Below, piece by piece: positions 45,354 to 54,910 of a DNA stretch of 64,000 bases. Position 1 is the first letter of the stretch. Every line of letters starts with the position of its first letter. The notes under the pieces were generated by a model. That model was not told where the DNA came from. It saw only the letters and a program-made list of their open reading frames with translations, and did not search any database. This DNA is from Nocardiopsis sp. ATB16-24. GTDB lineage: Bacteria; Actinomycetota; Actinomycetes; Streptosporangiales; Streptosporangiaceae. Both the position numbers and the translations under genes were made by a program. The stretch covers positions 124,001 to 188,000 of the forward strand of contig NZ_JASCXJ010000008.1 of assembly GCF_030271535.1 (NCBI RefSeq), given 5' to 3'.

Positions 45354-46616
45354 ATGACACTTCCTCCCCACGAGGTGGCGGACATCGGCCTCGCATCGGC
45401 CGGCGTCCGCCGCGTGGCCTGGGCCGAACGGTCCATGCCGGTACTGCGCCGCGTGCGCGAGCGCTTCACCACCGAACGTCCCCTGGAGGGGCTGCGTGTG
45501 GCCGCGTGCCAACACGTGACCGCCGAGACCGCCAACCTGCTGTGCACGCTGCGGGCGGGAGGGGCGAAGGTGTGGCTGGCCGCCTCCAACCCGTTGTCCA
45601 CCCAGGACGACACCGCCGCCGCGCTGGTCGCCGAGTACGGCGTCTCCGTCCACGCCTGGGCCGGAATGGACCCGACCTCCTACGACCGCAACCTGATCAG
45701 GATCCTGGAGTCCCGACCGCACCTGCTGCTCGACGACGGATGCGACCTGGTCAACACGGTCCACCTGGTCCGCCCCGACCTGTTGGAGGGGGTCCTGGGA
45801 GGCTGTGAACAGACCACCACCGGAGTGATCCGGTTGCGCAGGATGAGCGCCGAGGGCGAGTTGAGGCTGCCCATGGTGGCGGTCAACGACACCGCGACCA
45901 AGCGCATGTTCGACAACCGCTACGGCACCGGTCAGTCCACGATCGACGGCATCCTCCGGGCCACCAACGCGATGCTCGCCGGACGTACCGTCGTGGTCGC
46001 CGGATTCGGCTACTGCGGTCGCGGACTGGCGGAGCGGGCCCGCGGCATGGGCGCCCGCGTGATCGTCACCGAGGTCGATCCGGTCAAGGCACTGGACGCG
46101 GTCATGCAGGGTTACACGGTCGCCACCATGGAGGAGGCCGCATCGGTCGCCGACGTGTTCGTCACCGTCACCGGCAACCGCGACGTCATCCGGGCCGAGC
46201 ACCTGGAACGGATGAAGGACGGCGCGATCCTGGCCAACTCCGGCCACTTCGACCTGGAGATCGACCTCACGGCCCTGGAACGGGGGGCCGTGGAGATCAA
46301 CCGGGGCGTGCGCGAGCACGCCGACGAGTACGTGTTCGCCGACGGGCGTCGCGTGCTGCTGCTGTCGGAGGGACGCCTGGTCAACCTCGGCGCGGCGGAG
46401 GGACACCCGGCCGCCGTCATGGACATGTCGTTCGCGGTCCAGGCGCTGACCACCGCGTGGCTGGCCCGTGAGGCCGTCCGACTCCCGCCGGGGGTGGTGG
46501 AGGTGCCGGCCGAGACCGACACCGAGGTGGCCAGGCTCGAACTGGACGAGCTGGGGGTGCGCATCGACGCGCTCACCGCCGAACAGCGGGACTACCTACG
46601 TTCCTGGCATCCCTGA
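45354..46616 (+). CDS. S-adenosylhomocysteine hydrolase-like protein, short type
   Basis: This 420-aa protein is clearly an SahH homologue (NPLSTQDDTAAAL, VNDTATKRMFDNRYGTGQS, GFGYCGRG NAD-binding loop, NSGHFDLEIDL). It lacks the 40-residue insert and the C-terminal KPDHYRY of the upstream enzyme, ending in RSWHP. It belongs to the archaeal/Thermotoga-like short form, some members of which prefer S-inosylhomocysteine. It lies 276 nt downstream of ahcY, separated by several hairpins. The ATG at 45354 follows CCAGGTGAGC; GTG 45348 is an alternative. Confidence 0.9.
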   Translation: MTLPPHEVADIGLASAGVRRVAWAERSMPVLRRVRERFTTERPLEGLRVAACQHVTAETANLLCTLRAGGAKVWLAASNPLSTQDDTAAALVAEYGVSVHAWAGMDPTSYDRNLIRILESRPHLLLDDGCDLVNTVHLVRPDLLEGVLGGCEQTTTGVIRLRRMSAEGELRLPMVAVNDTATKRMFDNRYGTGQSTIDGILRATNAMLAGRTVVVAGFGYCGRGLAERARGMGARVIVTEVDPVKALDAVMQGYTVATMEEAASVADVFVTVTGNRDVIRAEHLERMKDGAILANSGHFDLEIDLTALERGAVEINRGVREHADEYVFADGRRVLLLSEGRLVNLGAAEGHPAAVMDMSFAVQALTTAWLAREAVRLPPGVVEVPAETDTEVARLELDELGVRIDALTAEQRDYLRSWHP

Positions 46617-46656
46617 GGGAGGACGACGCTCAAGGGCGTCGTCGCCCTCCCACGCC

Positions 46657-47526
46657 TCACCGAGGGGACCGCGGGCCGTACCACTGCTGTCGCGGGGCCG
46701 CCCCGGGGTGGTCGTGAGGCGGGCCCGCGTGCGGAGGGCCGGACCAGGTCTGCTGTGCGGCGGCCTCCTGCCGGCGCCGTCGCTCGGCCAGCACCGCCGC
46801 GAGGAAGTGGGGCGGAGCGGTCCCGGGCGGAGGAGGGGGACTGATCTGTCCGGCCACCGCGTCGGCCAGCCGGATGCCCATCTCGTACCGCGTGTGCTCG
46901 GCCAGCTCCCCGTACCGGAGCACGTACTGTCGGGCCGACGCCGCGGTCTCGGGGGACAGTCGTGACAGCTCCGCGCCCGCCGCCCAACCGGCCAGGTGAG
47001 CCGGCATCGGGACGACCTCCTCGCGCCGTTGGCCGCCACGCTCCTCCACCACCATCGTCCCGGCCACGAAGTCGCCCACGCGGCGCCCGTCCCGGTTGAT
47101 CATCGACGTGATGAGGGCGACCAGACCGCTCGTCATCCAGATCTCCACGAAGGCCGCGAGCGCGCGGCCCAGCGCCTGACGGAACCGCTCGGGGGAACCG
47201 TCGGTGCCGACCACGCGCAGACCCAAGGCCATCTTGCCCAGGGAACGACCTCGGGAGAGGGACTCGAAGGCCGTCGGGTAGCCGACCAGGACCAGGATGG
47301 ATCCCGCGAGGGAGACCGCGGCCGTGATCGCGGGGTCCAGACCACGGCCGATCCACATGACCAGCAGGTTCAGCGCGATCAGCGCGATGATCTGGACGAT
47401 GACGTCGATGACCAGGGCGGCGGCCCTGGTGGCGAAACCGGCCGGGCGCAGGTCGAGGACGACCGCGTCACCCGTGACCAGGGGGGTCACGCCGTACACG
47501 TCGCCACCGTTGCCGGGATAGGACAC
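46657..47526 (-). CDS. RDD family membrane protein
   Basis: This protein of about 289 aa has the RDD motif region RPAGFATRAAALVIDV in the first helix, three transmembrane helices in the first 150 residues, and SRGRSLGKMALGLRVV in the conserved loop. A Pro/Gln-rich cytoplasmic tail follows (PPPPPGTAPP; WSGPPHAGPPHDHPG). GTG at 47526 is preferred, with GAGGGAG nine bases upstream; GTG 47532 is close by. It is divergent from SpoIIM and is part of the conserved RDD-SpoIIM-DUF58-MoxR block of actinobacteria. Confidence 0.87.
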   Translation of the reverse strand: MSYPGNGGDVYGVTPLVTGDAVVLDLRPAGFATRAAALVIDVIVQIIALIALNLLVMWIGRGLDPAITAAVSLAGSILVLVGYPTAFESLSRGRSLGKMALGLRVVGTDGSPERFRQALGRALAAFVEIWMTSGLVALITSMINRDGRRVGDFVAGTMVVEERGGQRREEVVPMPAHLAGWAAGAELSRLSPETAASARQYVLRYGELAEHTRYEMGIRLADAVAGQISPPPPPGTAPPHFLAAVLAERRRRQEAAAQQTWSGPPHAGPPHDHPGAAPRQQWYGPRSPR

Positions 47527-47647
47527 CAGCACCCGCTCCCTCAGAAACGTCTGAAACCTTCTGTCCGACACTACCCGCCACGGGGGCCGGACGGTCGCGC
47601 GAAGTCGGATGGGACCCACCGCCCCGCCCCGACCCGCCGCGAACCGG

Positions 47648-47653
47648 TAGGGT
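47648..47653 (+). promoter_or_regulatory. -10 box 7 nt before the spoIIM start codon
   Basis: TAGGGT with a 7-nt gap to the GTG at 47661, identical to the box at fbiC and predicting a leaderless mRNA. No -35 box is evident. Confidence 0.55.
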
Positions 47654-47660
47654 CCGATGC

Positions 47661-48668
47661 GTGGATATCGACGTGTTCGCCGCGGCGCACGCCCGGGAGT
47701 GGGAACGGCTGGACGAGCTGGTGCGCAGGCGCCGTTCGCTGAACGGCGAGGAGATCGACGAACTCGTCGACCTCTATCAGCGGGTGTCCACCCACCTGTC
47801 GGTGGTGCGTTCCTCGGGACAGGACCCCGCGCTCGTGGGCAGACTGTCCGCTCAGGTGGCGCGCGCCCGCTCCGCGGTGACCGGCTCGCACGCCTCCGCC
47901 TGGCGGGACGTGGGAGGGTTCTTCACCAGGGTGTTCCCCGCGGTGCTCTACCGGCTTCGATGGTGGTGGATCGGTACCTCGGTCGGCACGGTGGCGGTCG
48001 CGGCGGTCACGGCGGCCTGGGTCGCCACCGACCCCGACGTGATGCACGCCCTGGGGCCCCCGGAGTTCCTGGCGCAGTACGTCGACCACGACTTCGCCGA
48101 CTACTACATGGAGAACCCCCGGAGTTCGTTCGCCGCCCAGGTGTGGACCAACAACGCGTGGGTGGCGGCGCAGGCGATCATCTTCGGCGTGGCCTTCGGG
48201 CTGCCGACCCTGGCGGTGATGGCGATCAACGCGCTCAACGTCGGCGCCGGAGCGGGGATCATGATCGCGCACGGCCAGGCGGACGTGTTCTTCGGGCTGA
48301 TCCTGCCGCACGGCATGCTGGAGTTGACGGCGGTCTTCGTCGCGGGCGGGGTGGGACTCAAACTCGGCTGGACGCTCATCGCACCCGGTGACCGGCCACG
48401 TCTGCGCGCGCTGGGCGAGGAGGCGCGCGCCGCCGTCGCGGTGGCCCTGGGCCTGGTGGTGGTGCTGTTCGTCTCCGGACTGATCGAGGGCCTGGTGACG
48501 GGCAACGCCGCGGCCGGAGACCTGCCGATCCCGGTGGCCCTGGGCATCGGGGCCCTGGCCGAGGTTCTGTTCCTGGTCTACGTCTTCACCGTGGGCAGGA
48601 AGGCCCACCAGGAGGGCGAGACCGGCGACATCGAGAACGCCCCGGCGGCCGTCCCGGTGGCGGGTTAG
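47661..48668 (+). CDS. stage II sporulation protein M family membrane protein
   Basis: This 335-aa protein has a cytoplasmic N-terminal helical domain (MDIDVFAAAHAREWERLDELV ... YQRVSTHLSVVR) and a SpoIIM domain of about five helices (VWTNNAWVAAQAIIFGVAFGLPTL; GLILPHGMLELTAVFVAGG). In firmicutes SpoIIM acts with SpoIIP/D in engulfment; in actinobacteria the protein is a conserved neighbour of RDD, DUF58 and MoxR genes and its role is not settled. GTG start. Confidence 0.88.
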   Translation: MDIDVFAAAHAREWERLDELVRRRRSLNGEEIDELVDLYQRVSTHLSVVRSSGQDPALVGRLSAQVARARSAVTGSHASAWRDVGGFFTRVFPAVLYRLRWWWIGTSVGTVAVAAVTAAWVATDPDVMHALGPPEFLAQYVDHDFADYYMENPRSSFAAQVWTNNAWVAAQAIIFGVAFGLPTLAVMAINALNVGAGAGIMIAHGQADVFFGLILPHGMLELTAVFVAGGVGLKLGWTLIAPGDRPRLRALGEEARAAVAVALGLVVVLFVSGLIEGLVTGNAAAGDLPIPVALGIGALAEVLFLVYVFTVGRKAHQEGETGDIENAPAAVPVAG

Positions 48669-48846
48669 GCGCCGCCGTCTGCGCCGTCGAGGTTCTCAGG
48701 GCGTGGGTCGGGGATCTGGAGCGGAGACTTCCGGGCCAGGCGGGTCCGGGGGTGGTGGTCACCGGCCCGGGAGGGGCCGAGGACACGTCCGCGACCTCGG
48801 GGCGAGTCGGGGCCGTGTTCACGGTGACGGCCGTGCGCTCCCGGCG

Positions 48847-48868
48847 CCCCGAGGGCGCCCTCTCGGGG
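48847..48868. terminator. hairpin between convergent spoIIM and DUF58 genes
   Basis: A 7-bp stem CCCCGAG (48847-48853) with CTCGGGG (48862-48868) sits within GC repeats (GGGCGCCC recurs twice). It can serve both strands. The rest of 48669-48895 holds nothing recognisable. Confidence 0.5.
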
Positions 48869-48895
48869 AGGGCGCCCCTGCGGCGAACGCGCCGG

Positions 48896-50197
48896 TCAAA
48901 GCCGCCCCTGGGCCTTGAGGTTGATGTAGGCGTCGGCCAGCGCGGGCGCGATGTGCTCGGGGTCGGCGTCGACCACCTCCACGCCCATCCGGCGCAGTTC
49001 GGTGGTCACCCGACGCCGTTCGCTCAACGTCCGCTCGGCCGCCGCCGCGCGGTACAGGGCGTCCGTTCCGCCCCGTTCGGCGGCCATGCGGTCCACCTCA
49101 GGGTCCCTGACCGCCGCCACCAGCAACAGGTGACGTGAGGTCAGGGAGGGCAGCCTCGGCAGCAGCCCCTCCTCCAACGCCGCCGCGTTCAGGTCGGTCA
49201 GCAACACCACCAGTTTCCGGACCCGTCCCTGAGTGCTCAGGATGGTCCCGACCAGGCCCGCGGGATCGGACTCCACCAGCTCGGCCTCCAGGGGGGCCAT
49301 GGCCTCCACGATCCGGTTCACCTGGCTGCCCCTGCCCGAGGAACGGACCTGGGCGCGCGTGCGCCGGTCGTAGGCCATGAAGTCCACCCGGTCGCCCGCA
49401 CGGCCCGCCAGGGCGGCGAGCAACAGGGCCGCGTCCATCGCGTGGTCCAGGCGTGGGGTGTCGCCCACACGTCCGGCGGAGGTGCGTCCGGTGTCGAGCA
49501 CGATGAGGATGCGCCGGTCCCGTTCGGGCCGCCACGTACGCACCATCACGCCGTCGCCCCGGGCCGTGGCCCGCCAGTCGATCGAGCGCACGTCGTCGCC
49601 GGGCACGTAGTCGCGCAGCGAGTCGAACTCGCTGCCCTGGCCACGCACCATCGCCGTGTGCTGTCCCTCCAGCTCGCGCAGGCGGGACAGTTTGCCCGGC
49701 AGATGGCGCCTGCTGTGGAACGGGGGCAGGACCCGTACCGTCCAGGGCGCGGACAGTGTCCGCTGCCTGCCCGCCAGGCCCAGCGGCCCGATACTGCGCA
49801 CGGTCACCCCGGCGGCTCGGGCGTCCCCACGCCGTGTGGGGGTGAGGGTGGTCCTCACACGCTGACGTTCCCCCGCCGCCACGCGCAGTGGTCGTGCGCG
49901 CGGCGCCGCGTGCGAGCTCGGAGGCCAGGCGTCGCGCACCGAGCCCCGTAGGTTCCTTCGCGTGGGATTGGCGACGATGACGTGGACGGTCGCCGCATCG
50001 CCCAGCCGCAGTGACGTGTCGCCCTCCCGGGACAGGCGCATCGCTCCGGGGCTCGCCGCCAGCGTCACGTCCACCACCAGCAGCGCGGCCAGTACGCCCA
50101 AGACGATCGCGGTCACCTCGGCGCCGATCAGACCGGACAGCGCCACGGCGACCGTTCCCGCCAGGGCCAGCAGCACCGCCCGTCCGGTGACCACCAT
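48896..50197 (-). CDS. DUF58 domain membrane protein
   Basis: This 433-aa protein has two N-terminal helices (residues about 5-48), a beta domain, and the DUF58 signature EFDSLRDYVPGDDVRSIDWRATAR. A von Willebrand A-like domain follows (ILIVLDTGRTSAG as the MIDAS-like strand). DUF58 proteins are partners of MoxR ATPases in assembly or activation of membrane complexes. Its ATG shares one base with the TGA of the upstream moxR gene, indicating coupled translation. Confidence 0.9.
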   Translation of the reverse strand: MVVTGRAVLLALAGTVAVALSGLIGAEVTAIVLGVLAALLVVDVTLAASPGAMRLSREGDTSLRLGDAATVHVIVANPTRRNLRGSVRDAWPPSSHAAPRARPLRVAAGERQRVRTTLTPTRRGDARAAGVTVRSIGPLGLAGRQRTLSAPWTVRVLPPFHSRRHLPGKLSRLRELEGQHTAMVRGQGSEFDSLRDYVPGDDVRSIDWRATARGDGVMVRTWRPERDRRILIVLDTGRTSAGRVGDTPRLDHAMDAALLLAALAGRAGDRVDFMAYDRRTRAQVRSSGRGSQVNRIVEAMAPLEAELVESDPAGLVGTILSTQGRVRKLVVLLTDLNAAALEEGLLPRLPSLTSRHLLLVAAVRDPEVDRMAAERGGTDALYRAAAAERTLSERRRVTTELRRMGVEVVDADPEHIAPALADAYINLKAQGRL

Positions 50198-51180
50198 CAG
50201 CGCGGCACCGGGACGGAGGCGAGCACGCCGTCCAGGATCCCGTCGGCGGTCGCACCCTCCAGTTCCGCCTCCGGGCGCAGTGCGACACGATGCCGCAGGG
50301 TGCCCTTGGCCAGGGCCTTCACGTCGTCGGGGGTGACGTAGTCACGGCCGGACAGCCACGCCCAGGCCCTGCTGGTGCGCAGCAGCGCCGTCGCACCGCG
50401 GGGAGAGGCCCCCAACTGTAGGGACGGCGACTGCCTGGTGGCCCGGCACAGGTCGACGATGTAACCGAGGACCTCCGGGGCCACCCGCACCTGTTCCACC
50501 GCGACCCGGGCCGCGCGCAGTTCGGCGGCGCCCGCCACGGCGGTCACCCCGGCCGCGGCCAGGTCGCTCGGGTCGAAGCCCGCCGCGTGACGGCTCAGCA
50601 TGTCCACCTCGGCGGCGCGCTCGGGCAGGGGGATGGTGACCTTGAGCAGGAACCTGTCCAACTGTGCCTCGGGGAGCGGATAGGTGCCCTCGTACTCCAC
50701 CGGGTTCTGGGTGGCGGCCACCATGAACGGCTCGGGCAGTGCCACCGGCTCGCCCTCCACGGTCACCTGCCGCTCCTCCATCGCCTCCAGCAGTGACGCC
50801 TGGGTCTTGGGCGGGGTCCGGTTGATCTCGTCGGCCAGCAACAGGTTGGTGAACACCGGTCCCTTGAGGAACTCGAACCTGGCCGTGTTCTGGTCGTAGA
50901 CGAGCGAACCCGTCACGTCGCCCGGCATCAGGTCCGGGGTGAACTGCACCCGCTTGTGGTCCAGGGACAGCGCCGCCGACACGGTGCGTACCAGCAGTGT
51001 CTTGGCGACGCCCGGCACACCCTCCATCAACACGTGGCCGCGGCACAGCAGCGCCACGACCATCGCGGTCACCGTCTCGTCCTGGCCCACGACGGCCTTG
51101 GCCACCTCGCGGCGCAGGGCGACCAGCGCCGCACGTGCCTCGTCGGCTGATGGTAGTGCCTCGGATGTGAAGGCGCTCAC
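50197..51180 (-). CDS. MoxR family AAA+ ATPase
   Basis: This 327-aa protein has the MoxR motifs GVPGVAKT (Walker A), LLADEINRTPPKTQ (Walker B and the following insert), ATQNPVEYEGTYPLPEAQLDRF (sensor 1 with the family's characteristic box) and GASPRG (sensor 2). MoxR proteins act as chaperone-like ATPases with VWA partners, here the DUF58 protein encoded next. GTG start. It stands in an operon with DUF4129, DUF4350 and DUF58 genes. Confidence 0.95.
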   Translation of the reverse strand: MSAFTSEALPSADEARAALVALRREVAKAVVGQDETVTAMVVALLCRGHVLMEGVPGVAKTLLVRTVSAALSLDHKRVQFTPDLMPGDVTGSLVYDQNTARFEFLKGPVFTNLLLADEINRTPPKTQASLLEAMEERQVTVEGEPVALPEPFMVAATQNPVEYEGTYPLPEAQLDRFLLKVTIPLPERAAEVDMLSRHAAGFDPSDLAAAGVTAVAGAAELRAARVAVEQVRVAPEVLGYIVDLCRATRQSPSLQLGASPRGATALLRTSRAWAWLSGRDYVTPDDVKALAKGTLRHRVALRPEAELEGATADGILDGVLASVPVPR

Positions 51181-51238
51181 GTGCCGTCTACCTCTCTCGA
51201 TACCTCAGTGGTCGTTCGCCGTCCCGTGCGGATACGCG

Positions 51239-52441
51239 TCATCGCAGCCTCCGGGTCAGTTCGTCGAGCTCCTCGGAGAGCCGGACCAGTGTGTCGTCGT
51301 CCCCCGCGTAGGGGTCGGGTCGCTCGGGATGGAGCAACGATCGCAGGTGCCGGGGGTCGTCGCCGGTCCTCTCCGCGACGGCCGTCACGACCGCCTCGGG
51401 GGCGGGGTCGGCGCCCAGTCCCAGCTTGGGAGTCGTCCGCTCCAGGAAGCCCGTGCGCAGTGCCGCGGCGGCACGGTCCCTGGCCTTACGCGACCGGTAC
51501 AGCCCCGCACGGCCCTCGGTGGTCTCCGAGGCGCGCACCACCACGGGCAGCGACTCGGGCACCAGGGCACCCATACGGCGGCCTCGCCACAGGGCCAACA
51601 GCCCCAAGGTGACCACCAGCGGCAGCAGGGACCAACGCAGGCCCCCGGGAAGAAGCTCCCAGATACCGGCACCGCCCTCCTGCTGAGGAGGGTCCGGCCG
51701 CAGCCAGACCACGTCCTCGGCGGCCATGAGGTTCAACGCCAGCGCGGCGTTTCCGGCGACGTCGAGGGCGGTGTTGGTCAGCGGGGTGCCGGTGCCCAGG
51801 ATCGTGATGGTCGTGTCTTCTTCGAGCACCTGGACCAGGGCGTCGCCGTCGCCACCCGGATAGCAGCCCACGGCCTCGACCTCGGGGGAGGCCGTGTACA
51901 GTTCACCGCTCATGTCGGCGGGGCCGGAGGCCCGCGCGGCGGACAGGTCGCACTCGGGGGAGACGGGGCGCTCCATGTCCAGGAACCGTTCGGGCGACTC
52001 CCTGCCGGTCATCTCCACCCCGGGCGCGAACGCCTCCAGGGAACGTGTGGAGGGCTGGACCAGCACGGTGTCCACGTCGAGCGCGGCGAGGGCGTCCAAC
52101 TCCTCGGGAAGCATGCGGTGGTCGAGGAGGACGACGAGCACGGTGTCTCCGCCGGCGCGCTCCACGGCGTTCTCCGCGGCGGTCGAGGACCGTGTCACAT
52201 GTACGTCGCGGTCCTGCTCCAGCACGTTCACCAGCGCTCGCGTGCCGTCGGGGGAGACCGAGCCCGGTTCCAGGTGGCCGGTGGGGAAGCGCTCGGCGCC
52301 CAAGGACAGCAGGACCGAGATCACCACGAGCGCGGTGATGACGGCGGCCGGGACCCGGACCGAACGCCACACTCGACGAGCACGCGAGCCCGGGGGCGCC
52401 GTGGGTTCGAGGGCCGGGGACGTGGACGCGATGGCGGTCAT
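51239..52441 (-). CDS. DUF4350 domain membrane protein
   Basis: This 400-aa protein has an N-terminal helix (about residues 30-47), an extracytoplasmic DUF4350 domain (PDGTRALVNVLEQDRDVHVTRS; VVLLDHRMLPEEL), a second helix near residue 275 and a cytoplasmic C-terminal part. The domain resembles a glutamine amidotransferase-like fold without its catalytic residues. The ATG overlaps the TGA of the DUF4129 gene (ATGA). It is a conserved partner of MoxR/DUF58. Confidence 0.87.
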   Translation of the reverse strand: MTAIASTSPALEPTAPPGSRARRVWRSVRVPAAVITALVVISVLLSLGAERFPTGHLEPGSVSPDGTRALVNVLEQDRDVHVTRSSTAAENAVERAGGDTVLVVLLDHRMLPEELDALAALDVDTVLVQPSTRSLEAFAPGVEMTGRESPERFLDMERPVSPECDLSAARASGPADMSGELYTASPEVEAVGCYPGGDGDALVQVLEEDTTITILGTGTPLTNTALDVAGNAALALNLMAAEDVVWLRPDPPQQEGGAGIWELLPGGLRWSLLPLVVTLGLLALWRGRRMGALVPESLPVVVRASETTEGRAGLYRSRKARDRAAAALRTGFLERTTPKLGLGADPAPEAVVTAVAERTGDDPRHLRSLLHPERPDPYAGDDDTLVRLSEELDELTRRLR

Positions 52442-53058
52442 CCTCGGACCTCCTCCGCCGGCCGGACGGTTCGCAGACGCTCGTCCGACGCGCGCAGGAT
52501 CCGCGCGGAGTCGGCGGTGGCGGGACGGTCGCCATAGACCACGTCGTTGAAGATCCGTGCCGCTCGGTCCAGGCCCTCGGCCTCACCGGGAAGCGCCGCG
52601 GAGGCCTCGACGGCCAGTTCGGTGGCGGTGCGGCCCGCGCGCGGCGTGATGATCGCCCGATCCTCCAGATCCACACTGATGGCCCTCAGCCTCTCGGTGA
52701 CGGCGACGGCGAACTCACCCGCGGCCTCGGCGCGGTCGGCCGCGGCACGGTGGTCGGCCGCCGTCATCGGGGTGCCCTCGTGCACGGGTGCTCCAGGCGT
52801 ACGGCTGCGGGACGGACGCAACCAGAAGACGAGCCAGAGGACCAGGATCGCGATGACCACCAGCAGCACGCCCAGGACCCAACCCCCTCCGGTCGAGGGA
52901 AGGGGGACCTGTGAGAGGAGTTCGTCCAGCCAGGCGAGGAAGCGGTCCAGCAGGGACGGCTCCTGTTCCCCGTAGAGGGGATCGCTCAGTTCCCGGACGG
53001 CACGGCGCCGCCCCTCCTCCCCGGTCACCTCCTCGACGGCCGCGTGGGGCGCCCTCAC
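52438..53058 (-). CDS. DUF4129 domain protein
   Basis: This 206-aa protein has a single transmembrane helix (about residues 56-76) and a cytoplasmic DUF4129 domain (ADHRAAADRAEAAGEFAVAVTERLRAI; TATELA). DUF4129 is often fused to the C-terminus of transglutaminase-like proteins; here it is free. The GTG start overlaps the TGA of the upstream membrane protein gene (GTGA), which decides the start inside a longer open frame. It belongs to the MoxR operon. Confidence 0.85.
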   Translation of the reverse strand: MRAPHAAVEEVTGEEGRRRAVRELSDPLYGEQEPSLLDRFLAWLDELLSQVPLPSTGGGWVLGVLLVVIAILVLWLVFWLRPSRSRTPGAPVHEGTPMTAADHRAAADRAEAAGEFAVAVTERLRAISVDLEDRAIITPRAGRTATELAVEASAALPGEAEGLDRAARIFNDVVYGDRPATADSARILRASDERLRTVRPAEEVRG

Positions 53059-54488
53059 GCCCGGGGCTCCGGAAGGTAGATCTCCGGGCCCACCGCGTGA
53101 CCGGCTCGGGCCGCCTCGTGCAGCCTCAGGTCCAGTCCCTCGCGACGCATCCTCAGGTCCACGTAGAGCAGGGTGTTGACCCCCGCCGCGAAGGGCTGGG
53201 TGATGGCGTACACCAGCACCGTGCCCACATAGATCAGGGCGCTGGAGGCCACGATGGTCCAGGCCGCGGTCGGGTCGATGAACGTGAACACCCCCGAGAC
53301 CATGCTGAAGGGCATGTTCAGGATCATGCCGACCACGAACACGAGGAGTCCGGTCAGGAGCCAGTAGCCGAGAGTCCGCCACCACTGGCCCTGGGACAGG
53401 CGCCAGGAACGGGCCAAGGCCCGGCCCGGGCCGAGGCGTTCGAGCACGACCAGGGGCATGGCGTAGTAGAGACGCACCCAGATCCAGGTACCGGGCACGA
53501 TGACGGCGGCGATCACCAGGAGGAAGAGCAGGAGGCCCACGAGGAAACCGGTGCCCCCGCCCGACTCCATGCCCACGACCACGCCGAGGACGATCGCCCC
53601 CACCATTCCGACCGTGACGGCGATCCACATGAGGAACTGGATGCCCAGTTTGATCAGGGCCAGACCGATGACCGCCCCCATCCGATCGCGCCCGGCCTCC
53701 CAGGCCTGACGGGGCGTGAGTCGGTGACCGAGGACGGCCATGCCGATCGTGGTGGCGAGCAGCCCCAACACCACGGATCCGCCGAGGTAGACGATGAGTT
53801 CGCCCGCGTACATCAGGACGAGGGTCACCGGCGAGGTGGGCAGGATCGGTGCGTCGGGGTTCACGGCCGTGGGATCGACCATGAGCTCGTCCAGCCAGGC
53901 CGTGTAGTCGTCCAGGAACCAGGTCGAGGCCAGGGTGGTCAGGATGGAGGCGACCGCCATGACGATCAGCGAGAGCCCGACGGTGGTCTTGGGGTTGTTG
54001 CGGATGAGGCTGAAGGCACCGTTGAAGATGTCCCCGAGGGTCATCGGTCGCAGTGCGACGACACCGGGTTTGGGCGGGGGCGGGGCTCCGTAGGGGTACT
54101 GTCCACCGTGGCCGGGATGCCCGCCGTAGGGGGGAGCACCGTGGCCGGGTCCGTGACCGGGGGCGGGGCCGTGGCCGGGCTGCCACCACTGTCCGCCCTG
54201 CGCGGGATCGGGGTACTGGCCGGGGTACTGTCCGCCCTGCGCGGGATCGGGGTACTGACCGGGGTACGGCCCGCCCTGGCCGGGGTACTGTCCGTAGGCG
54301 GCCTGCTCCGGGTGGGGATGCCGTGGTGTCGGATCATGGCCGGGTCGTCCGTGTTCGGACGGTGTGAACGGGCGTCGCTCCTCAGGAGGAGGCGGGGGAG
54401 TCGACGGCCCCCGCCCCGGTGCGGCCCAGCCGCCGGGTTCGCCCGGGGGTGTGGCCGGCGTGTCCCGGTGGTCGTCCTCCTGGGTCAT
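53055..54488 (-). CDS. membrane protein with proline/glycine-rich N-terminus
   Basis: This 477-aa protein has a disordered Pro/Gly/Gln/Tyr-rich N-terminal third containing repeats of YPGQYPDPAQGGQ. Six or so helices follow, with LRPMTLGDIFNGAFSLIRNNPKTT before the first, a motif of the glycerophosphodiester phosphodiesterase membrane-domain-like family (without catalytic domain). The ATG at 54488 follows GGAGG; the upstream ATG at 54536 is less likely. It is the first gene of the conserved DUF4129-DUF4350-MoxR-DUF58 operon. Confidence 0.83.
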   Translation of the reverse strand: MTQEDDHRDTPATPPGEPGGWAAPGRGPSTPPPPPEERRPFTPSEHGRPGHDPTPRHPHPEQAAYGQYPGQGGPYPGQYPDPAQGGQYPGQYPDPAQGGQWWQPGHGPAPGHGPGHGAPPYGGHPGHGGQYPYGAPPPPKPGVVALRPMTLGDIFNGAFSLIRNNPKTTVGLSLIVMAVASILTTLASTWFLDDYTAWLDELMVDPTAVNPDAPILPTSPVTLVLMYAGELIVYLGGSVVLGLLATTIGMAVLGHRLTPRQAWEAGRDRMGAVIGLALIKLGIQFLMWIAVTVGMVGAIVLGVVVGMESGGGTGFLVGLLLFLLVIAAVIVPGTWIWVRLYYAMPLVVLERLGPGRALARSWRLSQGQWWRTLGYWLLTGLLVFVVGMILNMPFSMVSGVFTFIDPTAAWTIVASSALIYVGTVLVYAITQPFAAGVNTLLYVDLRMRREGLDLRLHEAARAGHAVGPEIYLPEPRA

Positions 54489-54910
54489 CTGTCCCGTCCT
54501 CCAAGGGGTTCGGTCACGTTGTGCGAGCGGGTCCACGCGAAGGCCGCCCTCCGGAAAACCAACCTACCTGCCGGTTCCACCGGCACGCGGCGGTGATCAG
54601 GGGTATACAGGGGCAACCGACCCACTTCATTCCTTTTGTATGCTTTCTGTTACCAACAAGTCGAGTCGCGTAGGTTCGTGGGGTCGGCTCAGCAGGGCCG
54701 ACGCGCCAGTGACCGAGACCGGATCCACCAGGACCGAAAAACGTTGACCACTCTCCCAACACCACTCGAAGGTGGCAAGGTGGGGGACGAAGCAGTTCCT
54801 TGCGTTGTGGGCGCACCGAACGTTGATGTCGCTTGAGTGTTCCAGAGAGAGGAGTAGGCGCCGCGGTACCCGTCGAAGGGCGGGTGTGACGTCCGGCGCC
54901 GGACGCACCG
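54489..54910. other. 422-nt regulatory region upstream of mtrA
   Basis: No convincing gene. It contains an AT-rich island (about 54628-54658) with TATGCT (54639-54644) and GTTACC (54649-54654); GTTACC-type half-sites have been reported for MtrA in streptomycetes, so autoregulation is possible. A TTGACC (54744-54749) further on has no good -10 partner. The long leader suggests more than one promoter for mtrAB-lpqB and for the divergent MoxR operon. Confidence 0.45.
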
